A DNA stretch of 64,000 nucleotides from Lamellibrachia satsuma (Eukaryota; Annelida; Polychaeta; Sabellida; Siboglinidae). Below are positions 37,855 to 50,790 of the stretch, one piece after another. The stretch spans positions 739,001-803,000 of the forward strand of contig BSQZ01000061.1 of the NCBI GenBank assembly GCA_033239005.1, given 5' to 3'. A program made the translations under genes and the position numbers. The notes under the pieces are model-generated. The model was not told the DNA's origin and made no database searches. It worked only from the letters and a program-made list of their open reading frames with translations. Every line of letters begins with the position of its first letter. Within the stretch, counting starts at the first letter, position 1.

Positions 37855-38212
37855 GGGTTCATAGTGTGTTTAGTGTGTTTATTATGTCTGTTATTCTAGG
37901 GTTCATAGTGTGTTTATTGTGTTTATTATGTCTGTTATTCTAGGGTTCATAGTGTGTTTATTGTGTTTATTATGTATGTTATTCTAGGGTTCATAGTGTG
38001 TTTAGTGTGTTTATTATGTCTGTTATTCTAGGGTTCATAGTGTGTTTAGTGTGTTTATTATGTCTGTTATTCTAGGGTTCATAGTGTGTTTATTGTGTTT
38101 ATTATGTCTGTTATTCTAGGGTTCATAGTGTGTTTATTGTGTTTATTATGTCTGTTATTCTAGGGTTCATAATGTGTTTATTGTGTTTATTATGTCTGTT
38201 ATTCTAGGGTTA
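37855..38212. repeat. 44-bp minisatellite, 8 copies
   Basis: Unit 'gttcatagtgtgtttattgt' plus 'gtttattatgtctgttattctagg'. Internal gtgttta(t/g)t sub-repeats. Confidence 0.95.
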
Positions 38213-38394
38213 TCCATTACAAGATGTTATCAGTTAACAGGCTATGTGAATTATGCTAATTGTTCACGTTGTAAGCTATCAAGGATAATCACTTCACTTA
38301 ACCCATGTAATCTTATGATTCTTTTAATTTAATTCCAAACAGCCCTGTCTAGGGCTAACTAATGGGAGTGGTTTATTTTCAGAGTTTTCTCTCT

Positions 38395-38615
38395 AGTTAG
38401 TAAGTCCATGGCAGGTTTTCCCATTTCTCTGCATGGGATCTTTTACTTCCGCTAGAACAGACACCAGATAGAAGGGACCGACTGCTTTTACCGTCTCTTC
38501 CGAAAGACACTGGCAAAGTGGGGTGAACGAAATTAACCAAGTATGAAAATTGCAGCAGATGGTTTTGAACCCTGGTCCCCTCAACCAAAAGTTGCAATGA
38601 CAGATGTATTTGTAC
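38395..38615 (-). mobile_element. tRNA-derived SINE
   Basis: The minus strand reads 'ttgaggggaccagggttcaa' (B box GGTTCAAAACC), 'ccatctgctgcaattttcat', then '...ctggtgtctgttctagcgg', 'aaaagatcccatgcagagaa'. Related to 11360-11565 (+) and 33560-33745 (-). Confidence 0.7.
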
Positions 38616-38619
38616 ATAC

Positions 38620-38740
38620 ATTATTCAAAGTTGATTGAGATAAAGTGGCCTGATTAAAGAGGTGGCCTGATTACAAAGGCTAGTCAGTTATACAAATACA
38701 CAACTGATAGAGTGGCTGTTTACTCTTTTCAAATATTGGC
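38620..38740. mobile_element. M1-family MITE fragment
   Basis: 'ttgagataaagtggcctgat', 'taaagaggtggcctgattac' and 'aaaggctagtcag' match 10693-10868. It directly adjoins the SINE. Confidence 0.6.
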
Positions 38741-38847
38741 CAATTCTATTGTACCAAAAATATTGCACTTACCCTGTCTTAAATTCACAAATGCACTGAA
38801 GGTTTTTAATTTAAAATATAGTTATCAAAACAGTCATGATTGTACAG

Positions 38848-39690
38848 TAAAACCTGCCATAACAGACACCTGTCAATAACGGACACCTGTCTATGATGAA
38901 CACGTTTGAAAATCCTGAATTACTTGCTACTAAGTTGTACTGTCCGCTAACTGCCCATAGCAGCCACCTGGCCAATGTGGACAACGGACAGGGAATTTGG
39001 ACCCAACCATTCATAGTCACCCTGCCACTTGCGGACAGGTCAAAGTGCATTGATAATCCGCCCTGCCCCCCCCGCCCAGTCAATCTAGCTGAGCCACCGC
39101 TGGTATCCACTTACTTCGCTAAGTATGTATTCTGTGTCAAACCAACTGCATAATGTCATCAAGAAGTATAAGAAATGTGCACGAAATAAGGCGAGCCACC
39201 TGCCAAGCCCAAGCCTAGGCTGCTGCCAGCTGTGTAAACTTTCATCCCTTGGCTTCTCTTGGACATCAAAGCCGTTTCAGCTTGCCTTTCCAAAACCCTA
39301 ACTCTGCTTTGTTTTGACAGTCTTAACTTTCAAAAGCCAAGCTCCAACCAAAGTGAATGAACAAGAAGAAATTCGTCAATGTTACTATCCACCCAACAGC
39401 AGTGGACTGTCTCGGCAATTTAATCAGTTGTTCATAGAGGGGTCAAAGAAATGGTGATTACATGAGCTGATCACAGGTCCTGGTTTCCATGCACTGCATG
39501 CAATAAAGCTGTGTGATTAATGACATTTTCACCAGCTAAGTTTATGGCCCACATATATTGTATATACATGTATTGTTTTATTAACTGTAGCTTTGTACCA
39601 TTCACAAAAGTACCAGCTTATAATGGCGCCACCTAGTGAGTGCCCGCTTAATCAAATTCTTCTTAATGGACACCTGTCCATAATGGATAT
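38848..39690. mobile_element. Probable pogo/Tigger-like remnant
   Basis: The left end 'acagtaaaacctgccataac' runs into repeated 'gacacctgtcaataacgga' words, a style common in termini of pogo/Tigger elements. Similar words recur at 39630-39690 ('cttaatggacacctgtccat'). No transposase frame and no clean right terminus. Confidence 0.4.
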
Positions 39691-40966
39691 AATGATAATT
39701 ATATCATAATTAAAAGTTGTATCAAAGGCACAGACATAAATAGAACACCCGTTAACAAAACAAGACACATGATAAACATGATAAAATGATGCAGGCATGG
39801 ACCAGTGACATTCATGCCGCTGCAAGGCAAGAACCCACTGGAGGTCCAGTGTTTATACTGTACAGCACCCAGTCTTCATCATATATCTATAAATATACAG
39901 TACTAATAAGAGATTATTATTATATAGCTATATACCTAATACCCTATTATGTGCACAATCTATCCATGCAACTTGTATATCAAATATCATAATATATTAA
40001 CTATAACAGTAGTACCACTAAACATGATCGAAACTTAACTTTCTGAAGTGCTCTATACATGTATTAGCTAATGATTACAAGTGGTCAAAATCTCATTAAG
40101 CCGTGTTGGACATTCTTCTCTAAGGTTCCAAAAATATTCTTTTCCCATCTTCCAACACATTCCCCAGCTGCTCCATCACAGCCATTACCACCTGCAGATC
40201 AAGATCTTTCTCGAATGTGATCTGGCCAATTTGCCCAAGGACACGCCTCCTGTAAAGAAATGTGCCCTCTGATTTAAGCTCTCAATTGTTTTAGCAGGCA
40301 ACCTTTCACGTGGTTTGTCAAACAAATGCATAGAATGCAATGAATGTTGCAATGTGTACAGAATGAGTTACATGATAGCGGTAGATGAAAAGGCAAACGA
40401 CGACCAAAAAGGGGAGAGCCTCGTTAAATGCAGATGACTTAATAAAGAAAAAAAAACTTATTAATGAGCTGACATCTAGTAGAGTTTTAAAAGACTTACA
40501 AATATGCATACACACATGCACGCATTATTTATAAAATTGAATCCTACCCCTATAACATTTTATGTTGCACCCAGTCAATGTGACTACAGGGAAACACTGA
40601 ATGTATGTTACCCCCAAGAAAAACGAACGTATCTGTAATATATTGATATTTTAGAACATTTTCATAACTGTTACACTCATTCACATATGCACTAACAAAG
40701 CACAAACATTTGATTAATCCACGGTGCTCACTCCAGTATGAACAACCCAACTGGCCACACTTATAACACAACTGCTGGGACCACCCTCCCCCAAATTATT
40801 AATCAGTCTGGTGGCCATGCCCAAATAAGAACAAATGACAATGACAAATCTTAATTGGTTCCTGGTGTCATCATCACTGGCTACTATCCGATAAGTTTAC
40901 ACTTCTCTAGTAGCCACCTCATCTTCATTGCTTTTGTTTGCCTTATATTGTACATGATGATGGTGA

Positions 40967-41478
<512 letters not shown>

Positions 41479-41778
41479 CACAATATAAACAGTACTACCC
41501 TATGTGTCATGCTAGTGGATGCAACTGTTTCTGCCGTGCAATGAAATGCCGGCCAGTGGTCCACTAAGAATCCTTCACTGCAGTGAGCTGGCTTATCGTT
41601 CTTGTGTATAGGGAGATGATTAATGATGTAACTCTATGATCGAAGGTAGGATCAGCACCCACCCCTAGAATGGAGCGTGATAGTTGCTAAACCAAACAAG
41701 AAACCAACACAGAAAAAAGTTCTGTGATGCATTAATTATAACTAAGATGTTGTAATCCAACGTGGTCATAGTTATAGT

Positions 41779-43261
41779 CAGGGGTGAAATTTAGCGGTCA
41801 CCCGGTCGCCAATGGCGCCCAAAACTGGCTTTGGGCGACTTAAATTTTTGACTACAGTAGCCCGGATGGCGACTCGAAATATTTACGGAGCTGCAATATT
41901 TTAGACCGAGCAAAAATAAACGGAATGTTAATAAACATCTCAGAAGTGTTGTCCCGGCTATATGTTAACCATAAATCATTTATGACACGTTTGACATTGC
42001 AAGAAATGTTGCCAAACCATAGCCAAAGCGATATCAATAGGGAGAATTCATTGTATTTTTAATCAACCACATCGACGCTCAACGTGTAACTGAACGGTCA
42101 TTGTACATTGAAATAATAACCGGTCATGTTAATAGTCTTGGTGCCTTGTGGCGCCACTTTTATATATACAAGAAAAATGCCCGTCCCCAGGACAGGATTA
42201 CGTGTTAGTTTATATGTGACAGTCATGATAGCAATGTTTACCAAATGGCTCAGGCAATATGCCATCAATACGCTCGAACGTATTACCAAAACAATCGCGT
42301 CACATACGTGATGCAATACTCGTTGAATGTTCAAAATATAGAAGATCGCGTGGATACTTGTGTTGGTTGATAAATAGTAGAATATTTGCTTTCTACTGTC
42401 TTTTTATTGTGTATTGGTCTGTGACCTCGGGCCAATACGTGGGTGCGTGCTTTCTACTATAATAATATAAACCGCCTATATGGCGCTACGTACTCTCAAA
42501 AGATTTACGTACCGAAGTATTCGCAGCGGCGCGCGTGGTTTCTGCGATAGTTGGAAGTTAACGTTTTACACAGTGAACATTTGATTTACCATAAAAACCA
42601 CTAAGAATCCTTGATATATATAGGGTATTTCGAAAAAATAAAGGCGTTACGTTTCATTAGTGGGGTCGTTGATCAATCCCTGATAGTTTGGCGCCCGAGG
42701 TGCAAGCCATCTAGAAGAAAAACGTGAACGTGTTTATTTATAACCACATATAAACGTACATACATAAAAATATATGGTATCTCGAGTATAGTTAGATTTA
42801 ATTATATCCATGGTGTGCGGAGCGCTTCTGGTGAATTAATCGGGAGCCTGGTTAAAGTTTCTCTAGGCTATGGTAAAATCATGTCCCGTAAAAATCAGCA
42901 AAACTTCAGTTCACAGGACCTTATGTCCTGTGATGCTTGGAGACTTTTCGCATAGACTGTTGATGTACCATCCTATGAAAGAAAAACAACCTGTGTATAA
43001 TTGTATACTGTATTTAATTCAGTATTATGTATCACATTCTACTGAACCTGCCTTAAAAATAAATGTTTCAAAACTGTTTGTTTTTGATGTTTTTTATTTG
43101 TCGTTGATATTGTTTATACATTTTATCTTCAAAGTATTTACTTTCTATCATCAAAGTATTGAGTAGCAAGTGGGCTACCTAAGAAGCTGTTGGGCTACTT
43201 CACTTTGCAAGGTTGGTAGCCCGACTGGCTACCTTCCATGACTTGCTAAATCTCATCCCTG
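41779..43261. mobile_element. hAT-like element (1483 bp) with 8-bp target duplication
   Basis: The left end CAGGGGTGAAATTTAGC and the right end GCTAAATCTCATCCCTG are inverted. They are flanked by gttatagt at 41771-41778 and 43262-43269, a perfect 8-bp duplication. The subterminal regions carry 'gtcgccaatggcgcccaaaa' on the left and 'gtagcccgactggctacc' on the right. No transposase frame is recognisable, so it is non-autonomous. A different, LTR-like segment lies inside it (42470-42710). Confidence 0.85.
42470..42710 (+). mobile_element. Possible LTR-retrotransposon remnant (R-U5 and primer-binding site)
   Basis: In order: a TATA-like stretch (ataatataaacc), CpG-rich sequence, AATAAA at about 42635, and 'TTGGCGCCCGAGGTGCAAG' at about 42688. 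TGGCGCCC is the usual start of a retrotransposon primer-binding site directly after an LTR. No gag-pol and no second LTR are visible. Could be chance. Confidence 0.35.
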
Positions 43262-43392
43262 GTTATAGTAGAACCATATACTTCTCATACTAGTCATAGT
43301 AGAACATACTTCTCATACTCATTACAGTAGAACTTATACTTCTCATACTAGTTATAGTAGAACATATACTTCTCATACTGGTTCCAGTATTT
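43262..43392. repeat. About 34-bp tandem repeat, 4 copies
   Basis: 'gttatagtagaaccatatac' plus 'ttctcatacta', repeated with variation. The first unit starts with the hAT target duplication. Confidence 0.85.
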
Positions 43393-44404
43393 AAACACTT
43401 GTAGCCACAGCTGGAGTATGTAACCTTGTCATAGACTGGCAACATATTCAAGAGATTGTAAATTGCCATCTACATTCGCTAGCAATTCCAGAATTAAGCA
43501 TTGACCTTATCAGTCTGAATGACTCGGAAAAACACTGGAGAATTACCATGCTATAAATAGCACCCAGAAATTGAACAGCCAGAATTTTGTGAACCAGACT
43601 GGAACGCCCACGTGTTGTATTCAACGTTCCCTGATGTCTCATTCATATGTCAATACCAAGTGCTCATACCAGTCAACTGTAATTTCTGAAATACCCATTA
43701 TTAAGATGTATCGATCAACAGCAACAGGAAATCACTAATGAGTCAGTGGCCACAGCCAATTGGACAATTCTGTTAACTGGGAAACACATCTGTAGTAAGA
43801 CAAAGGCGGGGGAGATTTCCCGTTAATCAGATGTCATTTACTACAGCTCAGTGGACCGCACAGAACGTAGTCATGTTCCTTGGCAATTACACTTTATGTA
43901 TCTAATAAAATGTACCACAATGACATGTGGCAGTTGGTGACAAAAGGGACGATGTCACAAGAAGGTCGGTGTGACTCATTGTGGTCGTTGGATGCGTGAA
44001 TTATACGAGGATCCTCTGGGGGGTGCAGCGTGGGGTGGTCGGTGTATTAGTCATAACGGCTTGGCCAGTTCATTCAATCTGGAGTCATTGTGAATAAGAT
44101 GTGGTAAATGATCCTCTTCGGTTGACTTTCAAATGGACTGGGGCCAGATGATGTCTTCTGCGTGGTAGCACTTGGGTCAGTACCAGCATTTATCTAGTTG
44201 TTCCATGAGTTATGTATGCTCTATTGAAATATGACAACACAAAGAAGTTATTTGAACATCTGTTGACCACTTTAATGTTGCTTACCGATTTCAAGATTCA
44301 CTAACCCTAGATTGTTTTGATGCGCCTCTGAGCTTGGTTTCTGAGGATAGTTCAGTGCAGAAGAAGTTTTTGTATTATTATGTTTGCATTACCTTGTTCT
44401 CTTT

Positions 44405-45660
44405 TGATGTGTGGTATAGTGGGGCGCCGTAGCTCAGTGGATGTATGGTATAGTGGGGCACTGTAGCTCAGTGGATGTGTGGTATAGTGGGGCACTGTAG
44501 CTCAGTGGATGTATGGTATAGTGGAGCACTGTAGCTCAATGGATGTGTGGTATAGTGGGGCACTGTAGCTCAGTGGATGTGTGGTATAGTGGGGCGCCAT
44601 AGCTCAGTGGATGTATGGTATAGTGGGGCACTGTAGCTCAGTGGATGTGTGGTATAGTGGGGCACCGTAGCTCAGTGGATGTGTGGTATAGTGGGGCACC
44701 GTAGCTCAGTGGATGTGTGGTTAGTGGGGCACCGTAGCTCAGTGGATGTGTGGTATAGTGGGGCACCGTAGCTCAGTGGATGTGTGGTATAGTGGGGCAC
44801 CGTAGCTCAGTGGATGTGTGGTATAGTGGGGCACCGTAGCTCAGTGGATGTGTGGTATAGTGGGGCACCGTAGCTCAGTGGATGTGTGGTATAGTGGGGC
44901 ACCGTAGCTCAGTGGATGTGTGGTATAGTGGGGCACTGTAGCTCAGTGGATGTGTGGTATAGTGGGGCACCGTAGCTCAGTGGATGTGTGGTATAGTGGG
45001 GCACTGTAGCACAGTGGATGTGTGGTATAGTGGGGCACCGTAGCACAGTGGATGTGTGGTATAGTGGGGCACTGTAGCACAGTGGATGTGTGGTATAGTG
45101 GGGCACTGTAGCTCAGTGGATGTGTGGTATAGTGGGGCACTGTAGCACAGTGGATGTGTGGTATAGTGGGGCACTGTACCACAGTGGATGTGTGGTATAG
45201 TGGGGCACTGTAGCACAGTGGATGTGTGGTATAGTGGGGCACTGTAGCTCAGTGGATGTGTGGTATAGTGGGGCACTGTAGCTCAGTGGATGTGTGGCAT
45301 AGTGGGGCACTGTAGCTCAGTGGATGTGTGGTATAGTGGGGCACTGTAGCTCAATGGATGTGTGGCATAGTGGGGCACTGTAGCTCAGTGGATGTGTGGT
45401 ATAGTGGGGCACTGTAGCTCAGTGGATGTGTGGCATAGTGGGGCACTGTAGCTCAGTGGATGTGTGGTATAGTGGGGCACTGTAGCTCAGTGGATGTGTG
45501 GCATAGTTGGGCACTGTAGCACAGTGGATGTGTGGTATAGTGGGGTACTGTAGCTCAGTGGATGTGTGGCATAGTGGGGCACTGTAGCTCAATGGATGTG
45601 TGGTATAGTGGGGCACTGTAGCACAGTGGATGTGTGGTATAGTGGGGCACTGCAGCTCAG
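44405..45660. repeat. 34-bp minisatellite made from a SINE 5' junction, about 37 copies
   Basis: Unit 'gatgtgtggtatagtggggc' plus 'accgtagctcagtg'. The second half is the first 20 bases of the tRNA-type SINE that follows at 45643. The first half is flanking sequence. Each unit holds a good RNA polymerase III A box (TAGCTCAGTGG). Variants tagcacagtgg, ggcatagt and caatgg cluster regionally. Confidence 0.97.
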
Positions 45661-45950
45661 TGGTTAGAACATTGGACCCTCAATCGAGAGTACCGAGGTT
45701 TTAATTCGCTTGCTGTTTGAAGTTTAGGCAGTTTTGTTCGCCCCACATTGCCACAGTTCACTCAGCTGTAGAAATGAGTACCTGGCTGTAGACAGTGGTG
45801 GATATATGTGAATGAATAGTGCAGTAACAGCATGGCTGAATGCTTGCCTGGGAGTCGTGTTGGAATGCAGAAACAGGTCTGCTATTGGATAAAGCACTTT
45901 GGGAGGTCTCAAAGACTGGATACCACGTTATTAAATTTAAATTTAAAAAT
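45643..45950 (+). mobile_element. Full-length tRNA-derived SINE
   Basis: The head is 'ggggcactgcagctcagtgg' and 'ttagaacattggaccctcaa', with a degenerate B box (ggttttaattc). The body is '...ctcagctgtagaaatgagta', 'cctggctgtagacagtggtg' and 'gcatggctgaatgcttgcc'. The end is 'aaagactggataccacgtta' with an ATTTAAATTTAAA tail. Bodies of the same family occur at 660-890 and 8785-9000 in reverse. Confidence 0.85.
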
Positions 45951-46529
45951 TTTCAAGCAAACATTTTTTTACCATCCAACCTCATCAAGCTCGTAATGTT
46001 TTCAATTTGTTGATGTGTTCGGTGCGCTCAACGTTGCACCTCTTTCAGTGCAGTTATTATTAAATTGCTCTTATTAATAGTGCCAAAGGGAAATGTCACG
46101 CATTAATGTCTTAATTTAATAGTGCATAGGCTTTTGGGGTTAGACATATGCCCTAAATCCTTTGCCTCTTTCATACCTTAAGTTAACACTGAGCTTTGAT
46201 GTGAAGAGACAGGATTGTAATCTAATTTTCAAATAGTGATGTGGTGTGGTCGTCATTGATTAGTTTTATAATTTATGTTTATTTGCTTTTTATTTAGCAT
46301 TTGGTGTTTTAATTGTGTGGGTAAATTTTATGAAAATGTTACCTTAATTGATGTGGCATTCCATTTTGTCATATATCTGTTATTATCTGAGTTGCTCGGC
46401 ATTGCACTGAACAAAAGGGAGCCACTGCAAGAGCCTATGACTCCTTGCACTACCCAGTCAGGTTTTGTTAGGACAATGCCAATGACGACCTCATGCTCCA
46501 AAAATCATGTATAACTGCCGGTTTCATGA

Positions 46530-46790
46530 AGTGTTTGTACCGTTTGACGTAGATCACGTGCCACGGAATAATCCTAGAAAACACACACAGCATTGCTAAT
46601 AACTGTACGTAACTACAGCCTCTCATTGTTCTGAGTTACGTCATCTATGTCAAGCGTCTACATACACACTATCCCCACCCTGGGGGAATTTTGGTGGAAA
46701 CATCCCCATGGGCCCTAGCCTACAGAATTTCAGCATTGAACACGCGAAACTGATGGAGATATGAGGGGAAATACGTACAGAGTCACTTGC
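46530..46790 (+). repeat. Dispersed repeat, copy 1
   Basis: 'gtttgacgtagatcacgtgc', 'ccctgggggaattttg', 'catccccatgggccctagcc' and 'gaaactgatggagatatgag' recur in the same order at 48140-48360. It is probably an unclassified mobile element. Confidence 0.7.
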
Positions 46791-47164
46791 TACTTTATAG
46801 CGTAGACAACACATTCATCTGTGCTGGTGCCAAATGGACCACTGTGCTTTGCCACATACACTCCATACTTTATGGTAGAATCATACATAAATTAGTTTCT
46901 TGAAGAATATTTTGGGGATAGGTATCTCTTATTTCTTTGTGTCGCATTTTGTTGTTTAACTCATAGGATTTTTGTAGCTAGACTAAATAGACATGGCAGT
47001 TTCTTTTTTGCAGGACTACTGGTAAATAAATGTGATACACTTGCATAGCTGACAACTTTCAGACATGCCAAATTAGCTGAGTTTTATTTAGCTCAATGGA
47101 TAGCCAATTCCCATGGTGTTATGCACACAAATGTCAGAATATTTGATATTCTGGATCTTTTTAA

Positions 47165-47535
47165 ACACCACCACTTCCCAAACAGGATTAGTCATCCAGG
47201 CACTGCCAAACAGGAATAGTCATCCAGGCAATTCCCAAACATGAATAGTTATCCAGGTACTTCCCAAACAGGAATAGTCGTACAGCACTTCGCAAACAGG
47301 AATAGTCATCCAGGCACTGCCAAACAGGAATAGTCATCCAGACAATTCCCAAACAAGAATAGTCATCCAGGCACTTCCCAAACAGGAATAGTCATCCAGG
47401 CACTTCCCAAACAAGAATAGTCTTCCAGGCACTGCATACCAAACAGGAATAGTCTTCTAGGCACTGCATGCCAAACAGGAATAGTCATCCAGGCACTTCC
47501 CCAACAGGATTAGTCATCCAGGCACTTCCATTGAT
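47165..47535. repeat. About 29-bp minisatellite, about 13 copies
   Basis: Unit 'aacaggaatagtcatccagg' plus 'cacttccca', with variants cactgcca and caattccca and two longer units with 'cactgcataccaa'. Confidence 0.95.
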
Positions 47536-48139
47536 ATTCATGTACAATTGAGAATTCATGTTTACACCTAAATCACGCTCTCTGTTCAAAACAAGCCATT
47601 CTGCCAGTGACAGCAGAGTTACTAGATAATGATTTTGTGGACTTTTTTGTAATACACGATCAACATGCCTTGTTACAAAAGCATGTGTTACATAACAACA
47701 TTCTGCAGTTTTCCATCGGATCATCATTACTATCAATATGCCAAGCTAGGACACTATCAAAGGCTTACACTTAATGCAATACGTTTATCTTAGGTAAAGA
47801 CCCTTATACAGAGAAGTGTGTATTCAATATGATAGGATTGTAATTATTTTAAGATGATGAAAATAAAATTAATACAGTATATTTTTTTTTACAATTTTGC
47901 ATGTTACAAAGTGTTTTAATCATCCACAGTTTTGTTTATAGTTTGGCCAGTATCTGTTTAATTTGAATGGCTCACCTTGAATATCCTGTTTACGTGGCAT
48001 ACATAAGATCGATATTCATCAGCAGAGAAGGGTCAAATTATAAAAAACAAATTTGGTTCCTTACAACACTTTTGGGCAGTCAAGATGTTAGAAAAGGCAA
48101 GAGCTTAAGCTTTTGGCTCGTTGCACTATCCATAAAGGA

Positions 48140-48360
48140 ACTTATGTGGATGTTTGACGTAGATCATGTAACTCTGAACAATCATAGAAGACGTAATCTA
48201 CTTCAAATGTCCATATAGGTTTCTTTGTAATATCCCCAGCCCCCAGGGGAATTTTGAAATTGTTTAATTGTATGAACCATATCCATGGGCCCTGGGCAGC
48301 TTACAAAATGTGAAATACGAAACTGCCAGACGTACGAGGGGATACACATGAATGAATAGG
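48140..48360 (+). repeat. Dispersed repeat, copy 2
   Basis: 'gtttgacgtagatcatgtaa', 'cccccaggggaattttg', 'catatccatgggccctgggc' and 'gaaactgccagacgtacgag' match copy 1 at 46530. It ends about 50 bp before the acceptor of exon 2. Confidence 0.7.
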
Positions 48361-48413
48361 AATGAAATAAGTCCAGTTTTCACTAAGTTAATCACTGCTT
48401 GTTTCTGCCACAG

Positions 48414-49034
48414 GATACGACAACGATGAGAGCTCAAAGAAGTAAAGACACCAGCGAGATGTCACCAGTCCCGATGGATTACGTTGATGACATTGATGGT
48501 CGACACATGCACACAGCTTGCAATGACCATCGGACGGACCTACCCTCGTCAAACCACACACAAGTGCCACTTGCAAAAATGGAGGACTTCTCGGTGGAAA
48601 ATGGATTCCTTACAGACACGACGAGTGTATCGAACTTGCAAAACGATGACAATGCAAATGACGCGTCGGAAACGGGTATGTCGATGGAGTCAATGCATGC
48701 CATAGCGATGACCCCAATGAATATGAATGGTGACGTGTGTCAGAACCGACACAAGGTGATCGATGTTAATGCAAACGGGATATCAAAACAGCGGCAGCAT
48801 TGGACGGGACCTGCTATATGCAACTACGAGGACCTGGAGTGTATTTTGTTAGGCGATAGTGATAATGAAGAGGACGACGATGATGAAGACGATGATGAGT
48901 CGGTGTCTTCCTCCGGTCACTGCGATATGATAGAGTTCGCAGAGAGGTACTTTAATGTGCAGCAGGTGCCCACGACTGGCTACTCAGGGCCCCTCTCTAA
49001 GACGGTCAATCGGGTCAAGAAGAGAACTTCACGA
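48414..49034 (+). CDS. Exon 2: acidic linker and start of MyTH4 domain
   Basis: The acceptor tgtttctgccacag|GAT and donor CGA|GTAAGT delimit 621 bp, exactly 207 codons, phase 0 at both ends. Residues 1-130 are polar low-complexity sequence rich in Asp, Asn, Ser, Thr and Met. Residues about 131-160 include the motif NYEDLECILLGDSD followed by an Asp/Glu run (DNEEDDDDEDDDE) and a Ser cluster. The last 38 residues, from MIEFAERYFN to VKKRTSR, are the basic lead-in seen just upstream of MyTH4 domains (compare 'hxFAxxYF ... KK' leaders in myosin tails). The MyTH4 core continues in the next exon. The acidic stretch resembles disordered linkers and has no assigned function. No PH fold is evident here, unlike in PLEKHH or MYO10, where PH domains abut the MyTH4. 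Confidence 0.85.
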
Positions 49035-50344
49035 GTAAGTACTGCCATCAGTGGTGTGTGTGTGTGGCTTTTGTTACTTCGTAACTTTTATGTCACTGCT
49101 CACTGGGTCACCGATGTAATACATCAATGCATATGCATGCACGCATGCCCGCATGCACGCACATATACTGTATGTTTTGTGTGAATCAAGATAGCCTATA
49201 CAAGAGGTTCACCAGCCTGGTGTTTGTCATCCATTAGATATTTTATATCATTTTTCACAGTTAATTTTCTTTCATTTGTTGTGACATTTTAGCAAGTTGC
49301 AGTTGAAGTTTTAGCAGCTGTGTTCCTTCATCAGACTAAGTACCACTAGCAGTGGCATAAACAGGTTCTCGCAAAGGTGGTCCAAGCTTAGTTTTCCATG
49401 TTACCATGCAGTGGAGGGCAGAGTTAGCAAGTGTGGTGTCGGATGGGCAAACTTGTGGTATAAAAGAAGCCGTCTGTAAGACAAACGAAAGCATGAATCT
49501 GGAAGAAGGCTGGTACCCTCTTCCAACTTCTCCAACGCACCCCTGAAGAGCCATCCAAACCACACTTTTGTAGTTTGTTATAATATTACATTTCAGTACA
49601 TTATATCGATTCCAATTACGTCCCGATTCCAATTATACCTAAAAAACACCAATTCCATTTACAAAATTCCAATTATAAGTTCCATTTCGAAATAAGTATG
49701 TATATATAAGTATAATATATATAAGTATAATATGTATAAGTATGTGAACATAGCAACCATACACATACTAAACACCAAAAATAATGTATATTTTAGGGCA
49801 GCTTTAAGTTCTAAATATTATGACACATACATAGTGGCAAACAAATATGATATATGTAACATATTATATTTTATATATTATGTAGCAAATCATTTGAGTT
49901 AAAAAGTTACAATTTGTAATTGAAAAAGTATTTGAAAAGTAATTGAAAAAATAAATAAATTTTTCGCCAATTCCAATTACTTTTCAAAACAATTCTGCAA
50001 TTGGTGCTTCAATTTCAATGTAATTAACCCCAAATCTGCCAACCTCTAGCAGTATCAAATATACTGGATAGGATTTGTGCTGAACATCAATTAAAATTAA
50101 CATCAATTAAAACAGTATAAAATAAATAGAATGTGTGTCTGCTTTATTACGGTCATGATATGTGATAATCATAACTAGTTTAAATTGTCGTATATCCTGA
50201 ATAAACATTATGTTGAGGGTCAAATAAGATTCTGATTGAGTGTGTCCCAATGGTTGTAGTCATGTGGATCCATCTGATGGGCACTTCATCCTCTATTTCT
50301 AGTGTCCGTCCACTGTCATTATATCATGGCTTAATCTACTAGTC

Positions 50345-50790
50345 AAGGGTCCACCCTTAGTTACGAAAGCCGCTTATTACAATGTGGTTTGACAACACTA
50401 GAAACCAGGAGATTAAGAGGAGACCAAATAGAAGTGTTTAAAATAGTGAACGGTTATGAGGATGTTGATAGGAATATGTTCTTCAAACTTAAAAAGGCAG
50501 TAGAACCAGAGGACACAAAGCAACATTAGTTAAGGAACAGTGTAGGTTGGACATGAGAAAGTACTCTTTCTCACAGAGGGTGATAAATGAATGGAACAAA
50601 CTGTAAAATGATTGTGTTAATGCTAGTAGTGTGAATGTGTTTAAAAATAGAATTGACAGATATTTGATAAGGGTGGGCTACACATAGATGAGAAAATTGT
50701 TGGACTCTCGATGAGCCAATGGCTTCCTTGTCCACTTGCCATCTGGAACTTGTTGTTTGAGATGACGATTTTGTAAAATCTTGTTATTGC
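50345..50790 (+). mobile_element. LINE 3' fragment (family A)
   Basis: Close to the copy at 16600-17010: 'tacgaaagccgcttattaca', 'ggagaccaaatagaagtgtt', and the same 3' UTR. A deletion near 50493 shifts the frame, and a TAA replaces the codon before 'NDCVN' (50604-50606). Confidence 0.92.

Noticed and set aside
44405..45660. Cluster of tRNA genes
   Set aside because: Each unit has only an A box and 34 bp; there is no B box, anticodon arm or cloverleaf. It is a minisatellite derived from a SINE head.
48479..48705. Overlapping open frames in exon 2 on both strands
   Set aside because: Shadows of the acidic linker frame, which alone continues into the MyTH4 domain.
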